Below, one piece after another: positions 26,221 through 34,771 of a stretch of DNA of 62,260 nucleotides (positions within the stretch are counted from its first letter, which is position 1; each line of letters opens with the position of its first letter). The position numbers were made by a program, and so were the translations under genes. The DNA comes from Oscillospiraceae bacterium (GTDB taxonomy: Bacteria > Bacillota > Clostridia > Lachnospirales > Lachnospiraceae), in assembly GCA_021771715.1 (NCBI GenBank), contig JAETOO010000021.1, positions 1-62,260 of the forward strand, read 5' to 3'. The notes beneath the pieces were generated by a model that saw nothing but the letters and a program-made list of their open reading frames with translations, had not been told where the DNA came from and did no database searches.

Positions 26221-27972
26221 TCAGACGTCCTTTTCACTATGTACACCTGTCAATTCCGTTTCCGGTTCCTCGCCGTACGCCTCCGGAATTTCTGTCTCCG
26301 GCTCCGGCATCAGCTTCTGCGCCAGGATCGCACTCTTCACCTGGATCTCGGTCATCAGGTTGATCAGTTCCTCCTCGGACAGCTCCATCACCATCCGCAC
26401 GCGCTCCGGCGCGTCGAATGTACCTGGCGCCGCGCCCACGAAAATCTCACCGCTCAGGGCAAAGCTGTCGCCGTTTACCGCAAGGGACGCCTCGTCGATC
26501 ACGAACCGGAACTGCTTTTCCTTCTGGATATCCGTAAAGGTACCGTCCAGGCTGATCGCCATATCGGTGTCCTCATCCTCCATGTGCATCCTCACAGAAT
26601 AGTCCCCGGTCTGCGCGTCAAACGTGGTGTCAAAAAGCGTTCCTTCATACAGCACCTCACCCTCTTCCTCCATCGACAAGCGCAGAGAATTTACCTCCGT
26701 CGTACCCGTCTGCTCCCTCGTCTGGGACACTCCAAGTCTCACATGCTCGACTCCTGCCCCGTCCACTCCGGCTATCGTCAGATCAAGGCCCGCGCCCGCA
26801 TCCGCTGGGTCCACATACACAAGGTCACACAGGAAATGTGCCTCATATTCCGGATCGTACTCCTCCGCCGGACTCGTCAGATCCGCCGCATCTGTCACAT
26901 TTCCTGAATCCGCCTGGCTCCCTGCTTCCGCCGGGTCCGTCTGCATTTCCTGCCCCGCCTGGCTCCCCGCTTCCGCCGGATTTCCCTGCGCCTCTGCCGG
27001 GCTCCCTGCATTCTCCGCCGCATCCGTTCTCTCCGGCTCCAGCCGATTCATATCCAGGTTCAGCTCAAAATGAACCTTTGTCACAAGGTCATTATCCACA
27101 TAATAGTCAAACAGCAGCTCGTCCTCCAGCACAAGCTCCAGCACATCACAGCCTTCCTCGAGCTCCGCCTCAAACGCGCTCAGCTCTCCCTCGTCCATCG
27201 AAATCAATGTGGAGTTCCGCAGCATGCGCATGTAGCCGTCTATCACTGTTTTCACACAGCGAATCACATCCGCTTTCCGGTACGACACGGTATAGACCGT
27301 CTGACCGTCCTCCTCCCTGACCGCGACCGAGGCTCCGTCCTCGATCAGCGCCGCTCCCTCCGAGGCTGCCTCCTCAAACTCCTCATCGAAGCTTCCAAAC
27401 TCGCCGATCCCCTCCGGATCCGGAAAGAAATCCAGATCGAAATCCGGCAGTTCCTCCGGCAACGCTCCCAGGATCTCCTCTATCACCGAGCCCTCATACT
27501 GCCCCCGGAAGCTTCCCGAGCGGATACCGACCGCCCCCTCATACCGCTGCGGGAGCGACAGCGCCAGCTGATCCCGGTCCGCGTACAGCGCCGCCCCGAC
27601 CAGCTCCTCATCGTCCATCAGCGCCGCCAGGTCAAACAGCCAGCGCTCCTGCGCCGGATCAATCTGCACGCCGACCTCCACATCACAGCTGTCTAAAACA
27701 TCAGCGCCCACACCCAGAGCCCTCAGCGTCTCCTGTGTCGGGCCAAGCTTCGCATCAAAGGACAGCCCGTTTTCCTCAATGCCATCCAACAACCCGTCAA
27801 GTCCCAGCGTCTGCTCCAGCAGCGAAGGCTGTGCCCGCTCCTCCTGTGCCTCTGCCAGATCCTCCAGATACTCCAGCTCCTGCGGCTTCGCCGACACCTG
27901 CACCGGAGCCGCCAGCGCCGCCGCCAGCAGTGCCGCCAACGCTGTCTTTCCCATTTTCTGCAGTCTACTCAT
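26221..27972 (-). CDS. secreted protein of unknown function
   Basis: A 583-residue protein with a classical signal peptide (KMGKTALAALLAAALAAPVQVSA, cleavage likely after VSA); no lipobox. The body is very acidic and beta-rich, divided by a low-complexity linker at about 320-370 of repeated PAEAGSQA units. Both halves contain long alternating strands (for example YTVSYRKADVIRCVKTVIDG and YSVRMHMEDEDTDMAISLDG), suggesting two similar beta-sheet domains like those of lipoprotein-type bacterial surface proteins. I do not recognise the family firmly. It has its own promoter. Extracellular or wall-associated location is inferred. Confidence 0.7.
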   Translation of the reverse strand: MSRLQKMGKTALAALLAAALAAPVQVSAKPQELEYLEDLAEAQEERAQPSLLEQTLGLDGLLDGIEENGLSFDAKLGPTQETLRALGVGADVLDSCDVEVGVQIDPAQERWLFDLAALMDDEELVGAALYADRDQLALSLPQRYEGAVGIRSGSFRGQYEGSVIEEILGALPEELPDFDLDFFPDPEGIGEFGSFDEEFEEAASEGAALIEDGASVAVREEDGQTVYTVSYRKADVIRCVKTVIDGYMRMLRNSTLISMDEGELSAFEAELEEGCDVLELVLEDELLFDYYVDNDLVTKVHFELNLDMNRLEPERTDAAENAGSPAEAQGNPAEAGSQAGQEMQTDPAEAGSQADSGNVTDAADLTSPAEEYDPEYEAHFLCDLVYVDPADAGAGLDLTIAGVDGAGVEHVRLGVSQTREQTGTTEVNSLRLSMEEEGEVLYEGTLFDTTFDAQTGDYSVRMHMEDEDTDMAISLDGTFTDIQKEKQFRFVIDEASLAVNGDSFALSGEIFVGAAPGTFDAPERVRMVMELSEEELINLMTEIQVKSAILAQKLMPEPETEIPEAYGEEPETELTGVHSEKDV

Positions 27973-28023
27973 ATCGTTTCCCTCCCACTACTGTTTTCAC
28001 GTCACCTGCCATAGGTTACGTCC

Positions 28024-28052
28024 AGTATACCACATCCCTCTCGCTCTGCCAA
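28024..28052 (-). promoter_or_regulatory. promoter of the secreted protein gene
   Basis: TTGGCA, 17 bases and an extended TGG-TATACT box on the minus strand, about 50 bases before the start codon. Confidence 0.65.
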
Positions 28053-28154
28053 TTTTAAAAATCTGAATCTTTCCAAAATTTTTATCTGATTTCTGTCACG
28101 TTTTGCAGATAGATCCGAGTTTCCAGGATTCGCGCCGGGAAACGCTGCCGCGCT

Positions 28155-28766
28155 CTACTTCTCCTCTCTGCACGCCATCTGGCAGATGACATCCACACAG
28201 GCCCCTATGCCGACCTGCGAGCTGTCCAGCACGAGATGGTAGCCCCTGTTGTCGTTCCAGCGCATGCACGTATTCGCACTGTAAAAATTGGAGCGGCGGC
28301 GGTCAAACCGCTTCAGCACATTCTCCACGCTGCGCTCCTCGATTCCATATTCCTGTACTGCCCGCTTTTTCCGGAATTCGCGGTCCGCATGGACGAAGAC
28401 CCGCAGCACGTCCCGGCGCTCCCGCAGAATCCACCCGGCGCAGCGGCCGACGATCACGCACGGCCCCTGCAGCGCCATCTCCCGGATGACCTGCTCCTCC
28501 GTCACGTACAGCGCTCCCTCCTCCGTCAGGCCGTCGCGCTCGCCCAGCGCCACGCGGTTCGCCATTCCCAGGGAAAATAAAAAGCTGTTCGACGTCGTCT
28601 CCTCCAGATGCACAAGCCGCTCCGGGACCGTGTGCATTTTCTCGGCGGCCCGCTCCAGCACCTCCTGCCCGTAGCAGGGAATGTCCAGGCGCATTCCGAC
28701 CCGGCTGCCGATCTCGCTTCCGCCGGATGCATACTCACGCTCTATTGTTATGATACGGTACCTCAT
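28155..28766 (-). CDS. cytidylate kinase-like family protein
   Basis: The 203 residues match the PF13189 cytidylate kinase-like group: IITIEREYASGGSEIG replaces the usual P-loop, followed by LDIPCYGQEVLERAA, GPCVIVGRCAGWIL and FVHADREFRKKRAVQEYG. These are distinct from genuine CMP kinases and probably phosphorylate another small substrate. Start 28766 has GGAGGA nine bases upstream. It follows the ABC transporter by 16 bp and so belongs to the MarR-controlled operon, an unexpected companion that could modify an exported compound. Confidence 0.85.
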   Translation of the reverse strand: MRYRIITIEREYASGGSEIGSRVGMRLDIPCYGQEVLERAAEKMHTVPERLVHLEETTSNSFLFSLGMANRVALGERDGLTEEGALYVTEEQVIREMALQGPCVIVGRCAGWILRERRDVLRVFVHADREFRKKRAVQEYGIEERSVENVLKRFDRRRSNFYSANTCMRWNDNRGYHLVLDSSQVGIGACVDVICQMACREEK

Positions 28767-28782
28767 GTTCTCTCTTCCTCCC

Positions 28783-30627
28783 CTATGCAATCTCTTCCGT
28801 CCGCTCAAACTGGCTGTTGTACAGCCCGGCGTAAAAGCCGCCCTTTTTCATCAGCGCCTCGTGGCTGCCCTGCTCGACGATATCTCCGTCCTTCATCACC
28901 AGAATCAGGTCCGCGTCCCGGATCGTCGACAGCCGGTGCGCGATCACAAAGCTCGTCCGGCCCTCCATCAGCGCGTCCATCGCCTTCTGAATCTGCGTCT
29001 CCGTGCGCGTGTCGACCGAGGACGTCGCCTCGTCGAGAATCAGAATCCGGTTGTCCGCGAGCAGCGCCCGCGCAATCGTCAGCAGCTGCTTCTGCCCCTG
29101 GGAGATGTTGCTCGTCTCCTCGTTCAGCACCATCTGGTAACCGCCCGGCTGCTGCATGATGAACTTGTGAACGTGCGCCGCCTTCGCCGCCTCGATCACC
29201 TCCTCGTCCGTCGCATCCAACCTCCCGTACCGGATATTCTCCATGATGGTCCCGGAAAACAGCCACGTATCCTGCAGCACCATGCCAAACAGATCCCGCA
29301 GCTCACCGCGGTTGAACTCCCTCACATCGTGGTCGTCGATCCGGATGCTCCCCCGGTTCACATCGTAGTACCGCATCAGCAGCTTGACCATCGTCGTCTT
29401 CCCGGCGCCGGTCGGCCCCACGATCGCGATCTTCTGCCCGTCCTTCACGCTCGCCGAGAAATCGTGGATGATCACCTGCTCCGGGTCATACCCAAAGGAC
29501 ACATGATCAAATGTGACATTTCCGCACAGCCCCTCCGTCGACACCGGATGCTCTGCCGTCTGATCCTCCTCCTTCTCGTCGAGGAACTCAAACACGCGCT
29601 CCGAGGCCGCCGCCGCGGACTGCAGCATATTCGTCACCTGCGCGATCTGCTGAATCGGCTGCGTAAAGTTCCGGATGTACTGGAAGAACGACTGGATATC
29701 CCCGACCTCGATCGCATCTTTGATCACCAGAAAGCCGCCCAGAATCGCGACCGCCACGTAGCCGAGATTTCCGATAAACTGCATGACCGGCATCATGATT
29801 CCGGAAAAGAACTGCGACTTCCACGCGGAGCGGTACAGCTCCTTGTTGACCTGCTCAAACGCATCGACCACATCCTCTTCCTTATTAAATACGCGGATGA
29901 CCGTGTGTCCCCCGTAGACCTCCTCGATCTGGCCGTTGACCTCACCCAGGTACTTCTGCTGGTTGCGGAAGAATTTCTGCGACCGCTGCATCACGGTTCC
30001 GATGATGCCCATCGAGATCGGGAGGATCAAAAGCGCCGCGAGTGTCATCCAGACATTGATGCTCAGCATCATGACAAACACACCGACCAGCGTCGTCACC
30101 GAGGTCACAAGCTGCGTAATGCTCTGGTTCAGGCTCGACTGCAGCGTGTCGACGTCATTTGTGACGCGCGACAGGATCTCTCCCGTCGTCCTGCTCTCAT
30201 AATAGTTCAGCGGCAGACGGTTGATCTTTTTCGAGATGTCCTTTCTCAGGCTGTAAGTCACATCGTTCGAAATTCCCGTCATGATAAAGCCCTGTATAAA
30301 GGAAAACAGCGCCGAGCACACGTACAGACCCAGCGTAAACAGCAGAATCTGCGCGATCCTTGCAAAATTGATGGAGCCCGTGCCCCCGATCTTCGCCACG
30401 AGCCCGTTGAACAGCTCCGTCGTCGCCTTTCCGAGAATCTTCGGGCCCACAATGCTGAACACGGTTCCCGCGACCGCAAACACCAGCATCCCGATCAGCC
30501 GGAATCTGTATTTTCCCATATAGCGGAGGATCCTTCCGATACTTCCGCGGAAATCCTTCGCCCGCTCTGCGCCCGCCATTCCCAGGCCATGCGGCCCCCG
30601 CGGGCCGCGTCCTCTCGTTTCACTCAT
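28783..30627 (-). CDS. ABC exporter half-transporter (second subunit)
   Basis: A 614-residue type IV ABC exporter: about 40 residues of Gly/Arg-rich N-terminus, six membrane helices (about 35-320), then a nucleotide-binding domain with GPTGAGKTT (Walker A), the signature ISQGQKQLL and ILDEATSSVDT (Walker B). The signature has Q in place of the second G, and the catalytic Glu is present. Its partner is the next gene upstream, as in heterodimeric drug exporters. AGGAG-type bases precede the ATG. Likely exports a drug or peptide, under MarR control. Confidence 0.92.
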   Translation of the reverse strand: MSETRGRGPRGPHGLGMAGAERAKDFRGSIGRILRYMGKYRFRLIGMLVFAVAGTVFSIVGPKILGKATTELFNGLVAKIGGTGSINFARIAQILLFTLGLYVCSALFSFIQGFIMTGISNDVTYSLRKDISKKINRLPLNYYESRTTGEILSRVTNDVDTLQSSLNQSITQLVTSVTTLVGVFVMMLSINVWMTLAALLILPISMGIIGTVMQRSQKFFRNQQKYLGEVNGQIEEVYGGHTVIRVFNKEEDVVDAFEQVNKELYRSAWKSQFFSGIMMPVMQFIGNLGYVAVAILGGFLVIKDAIEVGDIQSFFQYIRNFTQPIQQIAQVTNMLQSAAAASERVFEFLDEKEEDQTAEHPVSTEGLCGNVTFDHVSFGYDPEQVIIHDFSASVKDGQKIAIVGPTGAGKTTMVKLLMRYYDVNRGSIRIDDHDVREFNRGELRDLFGMVLQDTWLFSGTIMENIRYGRLDATDEEVIEAAKAAHVHKFIMQQPGGYQMVLNEETSNISQGQKQLLTIARALLADNRILILDEATSSVDTRTETQIQKAMDALMEGRTSFVIAHRLSTIRDADLILVMKDGDIVEQGSHEALMKKGGFYAGLYNSQFERTEEIA

Positions 30628-30649
30628 CCTGCCAGCTCCTTTCCTGCTG

Positions 30650-30795
30650 CGCCGTATGACGTTCTCTCTGATCTACTCACACGGTCATATACAACCTTCC
30701 CACTCTGATTCGCCCACAGCATCATCCATAACTTCCTCTTACTAATCCGCTCACATTGTCATGCATGACTTTCTCTCTCTGATTTCCACATATCG
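30650..30795. repeat. degenerate 37-bp tandem repeat between the two ABC genes
   Basis: Units anchored by CATxCATGAC/CATAAC at 30686, 30723 and 30760 and a weaker one near 30650, spaced 37 bp, each with a CTCTGAT or ACTAATC block. No coding function. Confidence 0.55.
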
Positions 30796-30807
30796 CCACG
30801 CATCTGC

Positions 30808-33189
30808 TCACCCCGCAAGTTCCTCCTCGGACAGCTGGGAGGTCGCGATCTGCCGGTACACCTCGCAGTTCTTCATCAGCTCCCGGTGCGTTCCCATCCC
30901 GGCGATCCTGCCCTCGTCCAGCACAATAATCTGGTCCGCGTGCAGAATCGTGCTGATCCGCTGCGCGACAATCAGGGTCGTGGTGTCCGCCGTCGCCTCC
31001 CGCAGCGCCCTTCGCAGCGCCACGTCCGTCTTGTAGTCCAGCGCGGAAAAGCTGTCGTCAAAGATCAGGATCTCCGGCTGCTTCGCCACAGCCCGCGCGA
31101 TCGACAGCCGCTGCTTCTGCCCTCCGGACACATTTGTACCGCCCTGCGCAATCGGGGACGCGTACTGCTCCTCTTTCGCCTCAATAAACTCCGCCGCCTG
31201 CGCAATCGCGGCCGCGCGCTCCACCTCAGCCTGTGACGCTCCCATTCGTCCGAACCGGATATTCGAGTCGATTGTGCCGGAAAACAGCGTGCTCTTCTGC
31301 GGCACGTAGCCGATCCGGTCACACAAATCCTTCTTCGCCATCTGCCGGACGTCCACGCCGTCGACGCGGACCGCCCCGCCCGTCACATCGTACAGCCGCG
31401 GGATCAGATTCACGAGCGTGCTCTTTCCGCTCCCCGTGCTGCCGATAAACGCGACCGTCTGCCCTTTCTCCGCCTTAAATGAGATATCGTCAAGCACTTT
31501 CTCATCCGCCTCCGGGTAGGAGAACGATACGTGGTCAAACTCCACCACACCCTTTACCGCGGCATCCGGCGTCACCGTCTGCGCCGCGTCGCGAATCGAC
31601 GGCTCCGTGCACAGGACCTCGTGGATGCGCTTTGCCGCGACGTTCGCGCGCGGAATGATAATCGACATCATCGCGATCATCAGAAATGACATGATAATCT
31701 GCATCGCATACTGGATAAACGCCATCAGATCTCCGACCTGCATCGTGCCCCCGTCAATCGCATACGCGCCCTTGTACACGATCAGCACCGAGATCGCGTT
31801 CATAATGACCGTCATGACCGGCATCATGAACGTCATGCAGCGGTTCACGAAAAGGTTCGTCCGCGTCAGCTGGCGGTTTGCATCCTCGAACCGCTCCTCC
31901 TCATGCCGCTCTGCGCCAAACGCGCGCGACACCATTATGCCCGTCAGCTGTTCCCGCGTGACGAGATTCAGTCTGTCGATCAGCTCCTGCAGCTTCGTAA
32001 ACTTCGGCATCGCCACCTTGAACAGCACCAGAATCACAAGCAGAATCAGCACCACAGCCAGCGCGATGATCCAGCTCATGGAAACGTCCGTATGGATCAC
32101 CTTCAGCACGCCGCCGACTCCCAGGATCGGCGAGTAAAGTACGAGCCGGAAACCCATTGCCAGGAGCATCTGCACCTGCTGGATATCGTTTGTGCTGCGC
32201 GTAATCAGCGATGCGGTCGAGAACTGGTTAAATTCATGGCTTCCAAAGCCGATCACTTTGCGATAGACATCGTTTCTGAGGTCGTGCGCCACAACCGCCG
32301 CGACCCGCGCCGAGAAGAAGGTCACGAGCACCGACGCAGCCATCGCCGCCAGCGCAATCAGCAGCATCATGCCGCCGGTCTCCACCAGATAATGAATCTG
32401 CCGGCCATCCAGATCCTCGCCGAGCGCCTCGTACTCCTGCTGCACGAACAGGACTGCCGACTGGGACAGCATCGTCTCCGGCATCCCTGCAAGCTTCTCC
32501 TCCAGCGCCTCCCGCATCTGCACGCGCGCGGTCTCCGGCAGCAACCTGATCACATCCTGCGCGGACATGCCCTCCGGGAGTTGTACTGCTCCCTGCTCAG
32601 ATGTGTTTTCAGGGAGATTTGCCGTTTCCTGCCCGGATGCGCTTTTCGGCAGTTTTGTCGTTTTCTCCTCAGATGTATTCTCTGGCAGTTTTGTCGTTTT
32701 CTGCCCAGATGCGCCCTCCGGCAGATTTCCCGCTTTCTGCTCAGATGCACCCTCCGGCAGATTTCCTGCTTCCTGCCCGGATACGCCCTCCGGCAGATTT
32801 GCGCCGGATCCGCCGGTATCGCCCGGCAGCGCCCCCTGCTCAAGCGCGACCAACATCAGCTCTCCCCTCAGCAGCGCATCCGCCAGCTCACCGCGCTCCG
32901 ATGTGCTCAGCTTCCTCTTTAATTGGTAGAGATCGCCATCCTGCACATAGTAGCTCTCCAGCACCTTTCTCTCGTCTTCATTCAGCAGCAGCTCCAGCGT
33001 CTCATACGTCCCGGCGCGCATTTTTTCCGGCACTCCGTCCTCGATCCCCTTCTGCTGAATCCCCTCATTCACAATCTTTGACGTATACTCCGGCAGTGTC
33101 AGATCGCAGTACGCCTGCAAAAACAAAAGCGCCACAATCGCAATCAGAAGCCCTGCCGAGCTCTTCAAATACTTTGCCAGTTTTGTCAT
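30808..33189 (-). CDS. ABC exporter half-transporter with a repeat-expanded outer loop
   Basis: A 793-residue ABC exporter, about 200 longer than usual. After the first helix (LLIAIVALLFLQAYC) comes an extracellular loop of roughly 240 residues that contains seven 12-residue repeats of type x-x-L-P-E-x-x-S-x-Q-x-A/T (about 125-210). The remaining five helices and the ATPase follow, with GSTGSGKST, VSGGQKQRLS and ILIFDDSFSALD; the residue after Walker B is Asp (FDDS), as in the degenerate site of heterodimers. So this is the non-catalytic-site partner of the gene at 28783. It follows marR by 358 bp of repeat-filled DNA. Confidence 0.92.
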   Translation of the reverse strand: MTKLAKYLKSSAGLLIAIVALLFLQAYCDLTLPEYTSKIVNEGIQQKGIEDGVPEKMRAGTYETLELLLNEDERKVLESYYVQDGDLYQLKRKLSTSERGELADALLRGELMLVALEQGALPGDTGGSGANLPEGVSGQEAGNLPEGASEQKAGNLPEGASGQKTTKLPENTSEEKTTKLPKSASGQETANLPENTSEQGAVQLPEGMSAQDVIRLLPETARVQMREALEEKLAGMPETMLSQSAVLFVQQEYEALGEDLDGRQIHYLVETGGMMLLIALAAMAASVLVTFFSARVAAVVAHDLRNDVYRKVIGFGSHEFNQFSTASLITRSTNDIQQVQMLLAMGFRLVLYSPILGVGGVLKVIHTDVSMSWIIALAVVLILLVILVLFKVAMPKFTKLQELIDRLNLVTREQLTGIMVSRAFGAERHEEERFEDANRQLTRTNLFVNRCMTFMMPVMTVIMNAISVLIVYKGAYAIDGGTMQVGDLMAFIQYAMQIIMSFLMIAMMSIIIPRANVAAKRIHEVLCTEPSIRDAAQTVTPDAAVKGVVEFDHVSFSYPEADEKVLDDISFKAEKGQTVAFIGSTGSGKSTLVNLIPRLYDVTGGAVRVDGVDVRQMAKKDLCDRIGYVPQKSTLFSGTIDSNIRFGRMGASQAEVERAAAIAQAAEFIEAKEEQYASPIAQGGTNVSGGQKQRLSIARAVAKQPEILIFDDSFSALDYKTDVALRRALREATADTTTLIVAQRISTILHADQIIVLDEGRIAGMGTHRELMKNCEVYRQIATSQLSEEELAG
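32580..32810 (-). repeat. 36-bp tandem repeat, about seven copies, in the ABC exporter gene
   Basis: Plus-strand unit starts are at 32616, 32652, 32688, 32724, 32760 and 32796, exactly 36 bp apart. The unit at 32760 matches the PBP unit at 22909 at 19 of 24 bases (32761-32784 versus 22911-22934), and all five differences are transitions. Confidence 0.9.
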
Positions 33190-33284
33190 ATCCGCCTCCT
33201 GTTATCCTGTCTCTCTGCTCATCCGCCCGGTATTCCTACGGTTATTACGCAGTTTTCCCATATCCTTCCAGATTCATACCCCGG

Positions 33285-33550
33285 GCGTGCATTTCCCACC
33301 AGACCATCCGATTTCTCCTCTGATCCATTTCCCGGACACACATTTCTCATCACAGTTCCGGAGCTTTCCCTCAATCCATACCACCGGTACACATTTCTCC
33401 CCACTCTCTCCGGCCTTTTCCATAATCCGTCTCCCTGTCATGGACTTCTTAACCTAACTCAAGGAATCTTGTCCGTCTCTTCCCCGAACACACATTTCTC
33501 AGCCTTCCTCCAGGTTTTTCCCCATCCATTCCTCGAATGCCCATTTCTCA
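33285..33550. repeat. degenerate 51-bp tandem repeat extending from the end of marR
   Basis: CATTTCTC-type anchors are at 33290, 33341, 33392, 33493 and 33542 (one degenerate unit between the third and fourth). Each unit also has TCCGG or CCGG with a CTTTTCC block. The last unit contains the marR stop codon, so the array looks copied from the gene end. It fills most of the 33190-33547 gap. Confidence 0.65.
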
Positions 33551-34009
33551 TGACCTCTTCCGGCTTTTCTCCAGCGCTTCCAGGTTCTCTGTCATCCTTC
33601 GGAAATAGCCCTTCAGCTGCTCCAGCTCCTCCTTGGAAAATCCGGCCGTCAGCGCCGCCTCCGTCTCCTGCAGCGCAGATCGGATCCCGTCGGAGAGCTC
33701 CCTCCCTCTTCGGTCCAGATAAATCCGGCTGACGCGCATGTCATGCTTGTCCGTTTCGCGCCGAATCAGCCCCGCACGCTCCAGTCGCTTCACGGTCACC
33801 GCCACTGTCGGCGGCTTCACATGGGTCCGCTCCGCCAGTTCCCTCTGACTGATCCCCTCCTGCTCGCTGATCACCTTCAGAAACGGCAGCTGCCCGGGAT
33901 GAATCCCCAATCCCTGAAAGGTAGCGAAATTCACGGACATATACGCATGAAATACATGCATAAACCACCCCTGCAGGCTCTTTTCTCTTTCCTCCTCAAA
34001 CCGCTTCAT
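33548..34009 (-). CDS. MarR-family transcriptional repressor
   Basis: A 153-residue winged-helix protein: HPGQLPFLKVISEQEGISQRELAERT is the first half, then VKPPTVAVTVKRLERAGLIRRE for the recognition helix and DKHDMRVSRIYLDRRG for the wing. Helices at both ends would form the dimer interface. The gene heads an operon with the two ABC half-transporters and the kinase-like gene. Two perfect palindromic operators lie 55 bp upstream, which supports autorepression and ligand-induced efflux. The start has no strong ribosome binding site (GGTGATGAG). Confidence 0.93.
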   Translation of the reverse strand: MKRFEEEREKSLQGWFMHVFHAYMSVNFATFQGLGIHPGQLPFLKVISEQEGISQRELAERTHVKPPTVAVTVKRLERAGLIRRETDKHDMRVSRIYLDRRGRELSDGIRSALQETEAALTAGFSKEELEQLKGYFRRMTENLEALEKSRKRS

Positions 34010-34065
34010 CTCATCACCTCATTTTCGCTCTCTCACCCTCAAAAACAACCCAAATGCCAAAATAG

Positions 34066-34092
34066 TTAGCCGGCTAATATTTAGTCGACTAA
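34066..34092 (-). promoter_or_regulatory. tandem MarR operators over the exporter promoter
   Basis: Two perfect 12-bp palindromes, TTAGCCGGCTAA (34066-34077) and TTAGTCGACTAA (34081-34092), are separated by three bases. A weak promoter, TAGACT-N17-TATTAG on the minus strand, spans them, so binding would block transcription. Confidence 0.75.
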
Positions 34093-34163
34093 TGGTAGTC
34101 TACACTTTTTCACAAAAAAGGCAAGTGGTTTTTGTGCACTTTATAAAAATTTTAGTTACCACT

Positions 34164-34303
34164 CAGCTGGTACGCCATGCAAGCCGCAGGTCTACGCTCC
34201 GCTTCGGTCGGCGCTAACCGTGTGCCACTGGCACACAGCGCCCCGCTTGCTACGCAAGCTATCCGCCGCTATGCGGCTACTGTCTGTGGCTGAACTGTAG
34301 CAA
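34164..34303 (-). repeat. dispersed palindromic repeat, copy D (full length)
   Basis: Runs from CAGCTGGTACGCCATGCAAG to CTGTCTGTGGCTGAACTG. Compared with copy A in reverse complement it shares both ends, the CCGC-GCGG and GCTTGC-GCAAGC hairpins, but has an additional centre with GTGTGCC/GGCACAC. Confidence 0.8.
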
Positions 34304-34323
34304 ATTTCATTTTCATCCATCTC

Positions 34324-34352
34324 TTGACAAATTCACTTGAAACCTGTATAGT
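34324..34352 (+). promoter_or_regulatory. promoter of the SRP RNA
   Basis: Consensus TTGACA, 17 bases and TATAGT, ending nine bases before the RNA 5' end. Confidence 0.85.
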
Positions 34353-34360
34353 TGGAATAT

Positions 34361-34622
34361 CCGTGCAGCCGGGGAGATAGCGGTGCCCTGTACTCGCAAT
34401 CCGCTACAGCGAGGGTGATGCCGAACCGAGGGCGTACTGCTGTGAAGCTGCCTTTGATAAGTGATGTTGACGTCTGGGTCTTACGCAACAGGAACCCGTG
34501 AACCGTGTCAGGTTGGGAACAAAGCAGCACTAAGCGGGACCACCTGTGTGCCGTGAGGGCGCCTGGGCTGAGTTAACTGTCAGAGTAACGTTCATGGTAT
34601 GCGTTCGAAGCAAGGCGCACGG
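34361..34622 (+). ncRNA. ffs: signal recognition particle RNA, large bacterial type
   Basis: The 5' end CCGTGC pairs with the 3' end GCACGG (34617-34622), bracketing about 262 nt. The S-domain hairpin is seen as GTCAGG (34507), a GGAA loop (34516-34519) and AGCAGC (34523-34528) followed by ACTAAG. The length implies an Alu-type domain at the 5' side, normal for Firmicutes. It assembles with Ffh to target membrane proteins. Promoter is consensus; ends were set by pairing and may be off by a few bases. Confidence 0.9.
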
Positions 34623-34683
34623 ATAAAAAGAAAAAGACAGAGCAAAGACTGCGGGCGCACAGTTTCGCACGAGTAAGATAAAA

Positions 34684-34726
34684 GCCATCGCAAAGAGCAA
34701 TTCTTGCTTTTCGCGATGGTCTTTCT
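34684..34726 (+). terminator. terminator behind the SRP RNA
   Basis: CCATCGC-AAAGAGC pairs with GCTTTT-GCGATGG, followed by TCTTTCT. The stem lies about 60 bases after the mature RNA end, so the primary transcript is trimmed. Confidence 0.75.
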
Positions 34727-34771
34727 ATGCCACTTTTTCTGCCCGCACCCATTCCCTACAGGAGATGTACC

